This document shows positions 58,433 to 64,000 of a DNA stretch of 64,000 nt, one piece after another. Position numbers and translations under genes: made by a program. Within the stretch, counting starts at the first letter, position 1, and each line of letters begins with the position of its first letter. Source of the stretch: Falsibacillus pallidus (GTDB lineage: Bacteria > Bacillota > Bacilli > Bacillales > DSM-25281); contig NZ_QQAY01000013.1 of NCBI RefSeq assembly GCF_003350505.1, forward strand, positions 21,956 through 85,955, given 5' to 3'. The notes beneath the pieces were generated by a model. The model worked only from the letters and a program-made list of their open reading frames with translations, searched no databases and was not told the origin of the DNA.

Positions 58433-60107
58433 ATGCTTTCATTGAATTGCGGGACTCTGCATCCTGCCACTCTTCCCGATACCTCTCTACAATTTTTTTC
58501 AAATATGATAAGTATATCTTCAGTTTTTCCTTTGGACATATTGGATTCTCATGCCCCACTCGCGATCCTTTTCCCACCTCTTCATCAGACAAATCCCAAG
58601 CCGCTAAGAGTTCATGGACTTTTCCAAGGAAACGATAAATTTCCTGATCAACCTTTGACGCTTCAACCTTTTCAGGATCAACCACACGTGCCGGGAACAA
58701 TGGGACGTTCCATTTCGTATGCGGGGACAAGACTTTTTCCAGCTGCAATATTCGAGTCATCCATAATTCTTTTTCATCCCCGAAAAGTGAAAAATAGTCA
58801 TCTAGAATATCTCCATATTCCTCTCCCCAAGCGAGCCTGGTATAGACATAGTTATTTAATTGATGCCCCCATCTCCATGGGTAGGTTTTCTCCAAATCCG
58901 GTGCATTCGGCTTCACATGAAGCGGCACAATCAGGTTCAGCACACCTCCAATATTCATTTGCCCGTAATCTTTCAAATCGCCGTGAATCCTATTGAGCAG
59001 CGGAGGGAACAGCTGGGAAAGCATAAAATGGTCGCTGTAATATTCGAGTACAGTCAACGACCGCCCCTTCTTTCGTGCCTGTTCATTCCAATCCTTCAAA
59101 GCATGCGTCGCCCTCACCTGATTAGGATCCTCGGAACATAGCGATTCAGAATAGTCCCTGCCCCAATAGGCGTACAAGATATCGATAGTATGAGAAGCCT
59201 CCGCGCCGTCTTCACGTTCAAGCATTTCCCAAGCGAGACCCGCATTATAGACGATATGCTCCACTTCCACATCGAGCCGGGCATCCGCCAATACCGCTTT
59301 CAACTTTTCAGCAAACGCAATATAGGAAGTAATGAATCCCTTTGCTTCCCTGCTATCGATTCCTACATCCTCAGGCCATAAGGAGATTCTCTTAATCACT
59401 TTATTCTCCAGGCAAATCTCTATGATTTTGCGGATGACTTTTTCCTGAACTTCATTATTCCCTGAAAAAAAACTTGTCTTTTTTCCCTTAAGAAGTTCTG
59501 ATTCCCCTACTTTTTCCAAGAGAAATTTCAAGCTGTGTCCTCCAAGCGTAACGCGGACATCCCGTTTTTGCAGCCCGGGAGCGACTTTCCTCTCCACTTT
59601 ATCCCAAAGAAAAAATGTAAAGAAATATTCATTTTGCTTATTCTTCACACCCCAATCAATGAGCGCATTAATATAATCGGGGTCGTTGATTGTTTCAATG
59701 GTATTCCCCCTTCGCGAAAAAGAAGGACTGTATTCGGCAATTGACACAGCCGCACGACTTTTACCCGTAATCGTTTCCTTCGCAAGATCAATCCACCTAT
59801 AGCCAAAACGATTGCTGCAATATTGGTAGACTCCATATAAAATGGAGCGAGGTTCCTTACCAACAATCCATACATAACTGTCTTTTTCAATGATGGCAAA
59901 ACCATCCCCTTTGATTTCCACCGATCCTCCGCCCATTTGAGCATACTGTTCGGCAGTAATCAGATGAATCGCCTCCTGATGAAAATCTCCTGACTTTTCT
60001 TTCTCTATTAATCCAACAGGGCTGCCGCACTTCTCCATCAATCTTTTCAATTCTTCAGCTGCAAAAATCACAGTTTCATGGTCGTACCAATACACAATTT
60101 TCTTCAT
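58431..60107 (-). CDS. DUF4838 domain protein (glycoside-hydrolase-like), 558 aa
   Basis: The N-terminal alpha-glucuronidase-like domain (ETVIFAAEELKRLMEKCG; SILYGVYQYCSNRFGYRW) and the central TIM-barrel-like region (EYFFTFFLWDKVERK; ISLWPEDVGI) fit DUF4838 proteins, presumed glycosidases. No signal peptide is present, so it acts in the cytoplasm. ATG follows AAGGAGG. It forms an operon with the acetyl esterase at 60121, 13 bases apart, suggesting work on an imported acetylated oligosaccharide. Confidence 0.82.
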   Translation of the reverse strand: MKKIVYWYDHETVIFAAEELKRLMEKCGSPVGLIEKEKSGDFHQEAIHLITAEQYAQMGGGSVEIKGDGFAIIEKDSYVWIVGKEPRSILYGVYQYCSNRFGYRWIDLAKETITGKSRAAVSIAEYSPSFSRRGNTIETINDPDYINALIDWGVKNKQNEYFFTFFLWDKVERKVAPGLQKRDVRVTLGGHSLKFLLEKVGESELLKGKKTSFFSGNNEVQEKVIRKIIEICLENKVIKRISLWPEDVGIDSREAKGFITSYIAFAEKLKAVLADARLDVEVEHIVYNAGLAWEMLEREDGAEASHTIDILYAYWGRDYSESLCSEDPNQVRATHALKDWNEQARKKGRSLTVLEYYSDHFMLSQLFPPLLNRIHGDLKDYGQMNIGGVLNLIVPLHVKPNAPDLEKTYPWRWGHQLNNYVYTRLAWGEEYGDILDDYFSLFGDEKELWMTRILQLEKVLSPHTKWNVPLFPARVVDPEKVEASKVDQEIYRFLGKVHELLAAWDLSDEEVGKGSRVGHENPICPKEKLKIYLSYLKKIVERYREEWQDAESRNSMKA

Positions 60108-60120
60108 AGCTAATCCTCCT

Positions 60121-61092
60121 TCACTTCATATGTTTCAGTAAAAAGGCGAGCTTCTTTTCGTCATGGAACGGGTTTCCTTCATGAGTAAATTGCGGATATG
60201 CATCGATCGATTTTCCCTTTGATTTCACATGATTATATGCTGCAAAGACTGTCGAAGGCGGAGTGACGGCATCTTCCAATCCGATGGACATCATTACAGG
60301 GCACTCCACCTTTTCACAAAAATGTACACAGTCAATGTAGCCCAGCGTCTTTAAAACTTGGTCATATTTCATGTACTCCGGATCGTGCCATTTAAAAAAG
60401 TTCACGATTTCCATATACGGACCTGCCAGCGCCACATCGATCGCCCGTTCAAAGTGGGCCAGGAATGGATAATCGGCAATGACAAAGTCTGCACATTTTA
60501 CAAGTCCTGCAGCTGCCAGCGCCAATCCTCCTCCCTGAGAGCCGCCGCAAAGTCCGATTGACGTTGGCTTAAAGGGGAATGCATCCGACTTCAGCCATTT
60601 CCACTGCATTAAAATATCGCAGTAAACATTCGTATAATAATAGTTTTCCGGTTCAAAAATGCCGTCCAGCATCCACCCCTGCACCCTGCTGCCGTTTGAG
60701 TAGCGGGCATAATCAGGTGAATTCCCCTGTCCCCGGACGTCATACGCCAGAACGGCCGCTCCGAGGGAAGTGAATTTCAAATAATCCAGCGGAAATCCCC
60801 GATGCCCCGTATAGCCATGAAAGTGGAAAATCAACGGACATTTTGCGGCTCCAACGGGCTTCATCAGCATCCCATTTAAAGGTGTTCCATCCCAGCTGGT
60901 AAATACAACATCATAGACCTCAATGCCGGGATGTGGAAAATCGCGCAGCTCCATTTTGACGATTGGCTCTAAATGATTGATCTCTTCCTTCTTTCTCTTC
61001 CAAAACTCATCAAAATCATTAGGTTTATTCATTAATTCAGGACGATACCCCTTCAGCTCTTCTAATGGAAAATCTCCTACATGCCTCCCCAT
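60121..61092 (-). CDS. Carbohydrate esterase family 7-type acetyl esterase, 323 aa
   Basis: CE7 (acetylxylan esterase / cephalosporin-C deacetylase) motifs: HFHGYTGHRGFPLDYL oxyanion region, nucleophile Ser in GLCGGSQGGGLALAA, acid Asp in IGLEDAVTPPSTVFAAYN and His in FTHEGNPFH. The 323-residue length is typical. Start ATG at 61092 follows GGGGGG; ATG at 61095 is equivalent. It lacks a signal peptide, as in other CE7 enzymes that deacetylate short imported oligosaccharides. Confidence 0.93.
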   Translation of the reverse strand: MGRHVGDFPLEELKGYRPELMNKPNDFDEFWKRKKEEINHLEPIVKMELRDFPHPGIEVYDVVFTSWDGTPLNGMLMKPVGAAKCPLIFHFHGYTGHRGFPLDYLKFTSLGAAVLAYDVRGQGNSPDYARYSNGSRVQGWMLDGIFEPENYYYTNVYCDILMQWKWLKSDAFPFKPTSIGLCGGSQGGGLALAAAGLVKCADFVIADYPFLAHFERAIDVALAGPYMEIVNFFKWHDPEYMKYDQVLKTLGYIDCVHFCEKVECPVMMSIGLEDAVTPPSTVFAAYNHVKSKGKSIDAYPQFTHEGNPFHDEKKLAFLLKHMK

Positions 61093-61157
61093 CATTTCCC
61101 CCCATAACTTTCTTTTATTACTCATTAATTCTCGATAAATTGGAAATTCCCTTCCTA

Positions 61158-61219
61158 GGGGACACGGGGACAGGTTCCTCGTCCCATTTTTTGGGACAAG
61201 GAACCTGTCCCTATGTCCC
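61158..61219. repeat. GGGACAGG repeat, near-perfect palindrome
   Basis: GGGGACAGGTTCCTCGTCCC and GGGACAAGGAACCTGTCCC pair around TTTTTT, with matching GGGACA/TGTCCC outer arms. It lies between the esterase start region and the SLH gene end. Confidence 0.92.
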
Positions 61220-61234
61220 ACACGTGTCCTATAT

Positions 61235-61276
61235 AAAAAAGGAAGATAGAGGCTGCGGCTTCTATCTTCCTTTTTC
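61235..61276 (-). terminator. Intrinsic terminator of the SLH-LamG gene
   Basis: GGAAGATAGA pairs with TCTATCTTCC, followed by six T on the minus strand. It closes the gene ending at 61283. Confidence 0.92.
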
Positions 61277-61282
61277 TTTTTT

Positions 61283-63742
61283 TTATGATGTCCCCATGAG
61301 ATAGATTGCTTCTACTTCTTCCCTTGTCAATGCATCCTTGTAGATGCGGAAGTCATCCAGCGTGCCGTAGAGTGGATACCACCCGTTGCCTTGGTAGCCG
61401 ATATAAAGGTCCTTGCCATTGGCAGTTGTAAAAGTAATCGGGGATGTTAAACCAACTTCGTTTACCCATTGGCCATTATAATATTTTGTGATGCTATTAC
61501 CTTCAATGACATAGGCAACATGAACCCACTCGCCTTTTATCACACTGGATGATACTTCTTTAAATCGGACAGACCCGCTTTCTTCATCATCCATAAACAC
61601 CAGACTAAACAGATCTGTATTATCCGAATCCTTTGAGAAAACACTTTGGATACCTGCAGGAACGGTTTGTTGAAAATTTCCCTCCTGCCCTTTTGACTCA
61701 TCAATCCTTAGCCAGTAGGCAATAGTCAGCTTATCCGCAAACTGGAGGGAAGGGTTGTTGGTGATTTTAATTCGGCCAGGGTCATCCACTCCTTTAAATT
61801 GAATGGCTTTTCCGACCACTCCATTGACAAATGAGTAGTGTCCATAGTCCAGACCTCCATTATTGTCATAGCCGGAACTGTCCTTGATATCATCATCAAA
61901 TGCGAGATGAAGAACCATTGCATCCTTCACATCTGCTTGAAACGACACCTCTTCTGCCCCACCCTTTCCATCACTGGCTGTGACAGTTATCGTGGTGCTT
62001 CCGATTTCTTCAGGAGTGATGGTCAAGTACCCGTCATCAACAGAAGCAGTGGCATAGGATGCATTGGAAGACACAGCATCAAATGTTAATTCATCATTAT
62101 CCGGGTCTGTAAAAACAGATGCAAGATTGATTCGGACAGGATTCTCCATTGTAACCACTTGATCACTGATGGCGTTCACTATTTGAGGTGCGTGATTAAG
62201 TTCAGGTACACTAGTCGTGATTATGAATGTTTCCGATGCAGTTCCACCTTCATGATCATCCGCTGTGATTGTGAATTCCGCTGATCCCCCTTGAAGAAAC
62301 TCGATATAAAAGAAATTGCCGTCAGGTTCACTCGTTATGGAAGCTGTCTCCGGATTGTTTGAAGTAGCTGAAAAAGAAAGTTCATCTTGGTCAATATCAG
62401 AAAAAAGAGAAGAGATATCAATAGGAATCTCTTGATTAATTTCTGCATCATCCCTATCCTCAATTGGTGCTGACACAATCGGATTATGATTCACTTTGAA
62501 GACGGTCTCAGCAATGTTGCCGGCATAATCTGTCACCGTTAATTGATATCGTCCCGCAAGCGTGATAGGGGTGCCCAATGCTTCATAAGTTTCGCTCGTT
62601 TCATAATTTCCATTTTTATCTCTATCGCTTTTTAACTCAACTGTTTGGACGTCAGTTGAAGAACTGCCAGGAATGGCTTCTTCCACGGTTTCGCCATTTG
62701 TAATGCCCGAAATCACCGGTGCAGTTTTATCAATGACGATGGTATTGCCAGAAGTGGTAGAAGTTGCTTGAGTGCTGTGGTTGCCTGCGAGATCAACTGC
62801 ATCGATTGTAAAATGAAGCTCCCCTTCCTGATCTGTAGCCCCAATCACATATTCTGCCTGCCAGTGAATTTTGTCTTCACTTTCCAGCACCACTGCGTCA
62901 TGTCCATTCACTTTAAGAACAGGCTTTTGAACTCTTTCGCTTGTTTCAAATTGGAACACGACGGTATCTTCTGACTTCGCAAATTCCGGATTGCTGTTTC
63001 TGGATTCCATGGTGATTCCTGAAATGCGCGGAGCACTAGTGTCGCCAGGATAAGCAGGAGGCTCCGGAACCGGATCTGGCTGAGGAGCGGGATTGTGCTG
63101 AGACTCATCCATTTCCTTTTTCTTTTCTATAAAGGATTGAGCCACCAATGCCACAGCCTCCCGAGTAGCAGAGCCCTTTGGATCAAATTTTCCATTCGAC
63201 TGGCCATTTATTATCCCGATTTCTACTGCATACCCTACCGCATCCTTGGCATAGTCTGCTATTTGATCAGCATCACTGAACTCCAGCTTCTTTCCATAGC
63301 CGTCGGCATCTACACCCAATGCTCGAATTAATACAGCAGCCATCTGTTCACGGGTCAATGATTCTGTCGGTCTGAACGTCCCATCAGAATTTCCATTGAA
63401 TATCCCTGCTTTGGCTGCCGCCTCAATATATCCGTAAGCCCAATCAGATGAATCGATATCACTAAACGTAGACGATTGCGGAACTTTTTCGATATCGAGA
63501 TTTAATGCCAAAGCAAGGATTTTTGCAAACTGCGCCCGGTTCATTTGTCCTTCCGGGTTGAACTTCCCATCTCCTTGCCCATTTAGAATACCTGCCTGGG
63601 CCAACTTTAAAATGGCGTCCTTAGCAAATGATCCATCAAGATCAGAAAAACCCACTGATGCATGGCCAGGAGCGGACTGGACAGCGATGGATGCTGCAAC
63701 AACAGCAGCAGAAACAGCAGCTTTATACAAACGGTTATTCAT
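61283..63742 (-). CDS. S-layer-anchored protein with SLH, Ig-like and LamG-like domains, 819 aa
   Basis: A signal peptide (residues 1-28) is followed by three SLH domains (about 30-80, 92-140, 155-205; each with the FSD ... GIINGQ/GIFNG ... TRE pattern) that bind pyruvylated wall polymer. After a Pro-rich linker (PAPQPDPVPEPPAYPG) come Ig-like and cadherin-like modules (about 235-625, with DQDELSFSA and DNDELTFDA repeats) and a C-terminal LamG-like jelly roll (about 625-815). It is displayed on the cell surface and probably binds carbohydrate. ATG follows AGAGGGTG. Confidence 0.93.
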   Translation of the reverse strand: MNNRLYKAAVSAAVVAASIAVQSAPGHASVGFSDLDGSFAKDAILKLAQAGILNGQGDGKFNPEGQMNRAQFAKILALALNLDIEKVPQSSTFSDIDSSDWAYGYIEAAAKAGIFNGNSDGTFRPTESLTREQMAAVLIRALGVDADGYGKKLEFSDADQIADYAKDAVGYAVEIGIINGQSNGKFDPKGSATREAVALVAQSFIEKKKEMDESQHNPAPQPDPVPEPPAYPGDTSAPRISGITMESRNSNPEFAKSEDTVVFQFETSERVQKPVLKVNGHDAVVLESEDKIHWQAEYVIGATDQEGELHFTIDAVDLAGNHSTQATSTTSGNTIVIDKTAPVISGITNGETVEEAIPGSSSTDVQTVELKSDRDKNGNYETSETYEALGTPITLAGRYQLTVTDYAGNIAETVFKVNHNPIVSAPIEDRDDAEINQEIPIDISSLFSDIDQDELSFSATSNNPETASITSEPDGNFFYIEFLQGGSAEFTITADDHEGGTASETFIITTSVPELNHAPQIVNAISDQVVTMENPVRINLASVFTDPDNDELTFDAVSSNASYATASVDDGYLTITPEEIGSTTITVTASDGKGGAEEVSFQADVKDAMVLHLAFDDDIKDSSGYDNNGGLDYGHYSFVNGVVGKAIQFKGVDDPGRIKITNNPSLQFADKLTIAYWLRIDESKGQEGNFQQTVPAGIQSVFSKDSDNTDLFSLVFMDDEESGSVRFKEVSSSVIKGEWVHVAYVIEGNSITKYYNGQWVNEVGLTSPITFTTANGKDLYIGYQGNGWYPLYGTLDDFRIYKDALTREEVEAIYLMGTS

Positions 63743-63886
63743 TATGCACCCTCTAATAAAATAATCATATTTTCCTAGATATAATATAATTTACCATTTG
63801 TCTTTATGGGTGTATATACACAATGAAAATTGATAATTACTTTAATTAAAATATTGATGAATGGAATGGAAAATGACAAAAAGAAC

Positions 63887-63907
63887 AGGGACGCAGGGAC
63901 AGGTTCC
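63887..63907. repeat. Truncated GGGACAGG repeat
   Basis: AGGGACGCAGGGACAGGTTC followed by C is the left arm of the family palindrome; the expected TTGTCCC is missing and replaced by unrelated sequence from 63908. Confidence 0.75.
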
Positions 63908-64000
63908 ATAGCCGTCAAGTTAAGCGAAAAGGTGTAAATATTGGGTGAAATCCGTTATCCTTCCATAAAGAAATCTTTATGAAAGGATGACTTTTATGGA
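63908..64000 (+). mobile_element. Probable insertion-sequence left end, cut by the window edge
   Basis: ATAGCCGTCAAGTTAAGCG interrupts a dispersed palindrome and is followed by an AT-rich leader, AAAGGATGA and an ATG at 63996 that begins a frame leaving the window. The layout is that of an IS end and transposase start. No family can be assigned without the remainder. Confidence 0.4.

Noticed and set aside
23581..63907. CRISPR array made of the GGGACAGG repeats
   Set aside because: Spacing is irregular, copies are kilobases apart, and they are palindromic at gene ends; no Cas genes are present.

Overview
This window reads as the chromosome of a motile, spore-forming member of the Bacillaceae (Bacillus sensu lato). 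The evidence is AT-rich intergenic DNA, strong GGAGG ribosome binding sites with frequent TTG and GTG starts, a sigma-A promoter overlapped by a CcpA cre-like box, an Sda-type sporulation checkpoint protein, MurB and a class B PBP, and no outer-membrane genes. Genus was not determined; no rRNA, tRNA or CRISPR was seen.

Region 1 (728-21026, all minus strand) is an accessory carbohydrate-catabolism locus of two adjacent operons. The upstream one encodes a sugar isomerase-like TIM barrel, a Gfo/Idh/MocA dehydrogenase, a secreted beta-propeller protein, an NAD-dependent epimerase, a DapA-like aldolase and another dehydrogenase. The downstream one starts at a strong promoter carrying a cre-like box (12827-12855) and encodes a CUT1 ABC transporter, a GntR regulator fused to a solute-binding domain, a zinc-less MDR dehydrogenase, two Gfo/Idh/MocA dehydrogenases, an unknown protein and two FAD oxidoreductases. 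The substrate is unknown. Both operons share the leader motif GGTTYATATCTGG. The locus and its right flank are dotted with a 173-174 bp MITE with ISL3-like ends and 8-bp target duplications, always at gene 3' ends.

Region 2 (21.4-37 kb) holds a YknW/YknX-like pair, a multi-PAS hybrid kinase, a GAF kinase with two LytTR regulators, a FapA/DUF342 protein with a STAS protein, an EAL phosphodiesterase, a CheY-like receiver, Sda, PilZ and a chemoreceptor. Region 3 (37-50.5 kb) is mostly core or scattered genes: VanZ-like, murB, a stand-alone TOTE primase-helicase, YdcF, a class B PBP, a pRiA4b ORF-3 protein, trhO, an AEC transporter and an ArgH-like lyase. Region 4 (50.7-56.5 kb) is a signalling operon: STAS antagonist, SpoIIE/RsbU-type phosphatase, a 28-residue peptide, a DUF5317 protein, a membrane HD-GYP protein fused to an RsbW-like kinase domain, and then a PAS-GGDEF cyclase gene. 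Region 5 (56.6-64 kb) has a HAD phosphatase, a DUF4352 protein, an acetyl-esterase/DUF4838 pair and an SLH-LamG surface protein, ending in an apparent insertion element.

The main theme is cyclic-di-GMP. Three cyclic-di-GMP-I (GEMM-I) riboswitches are recognisable: upstream of a 43-residue membrane peptide, upstream of fapA-STAS, and upstream of the partner-switching operon. The window also encodes GGDEF, EAL, HD-GYP and PilZ proteins. Both STAS proteins sit behind a c-di-GMP riboswitch, and in the second case the same operon carries an HD-GYP domain and an anti-sigma-type kinase in one polypeptide. This is the best candidate here for an undescribed system. Several dispersed repeat families (GGGACAGGTTCC palindromes, a CGACAAAAACCGGGGCGTGAC element and the MITEs) sit at gene ends and often supply the last codons and stop.
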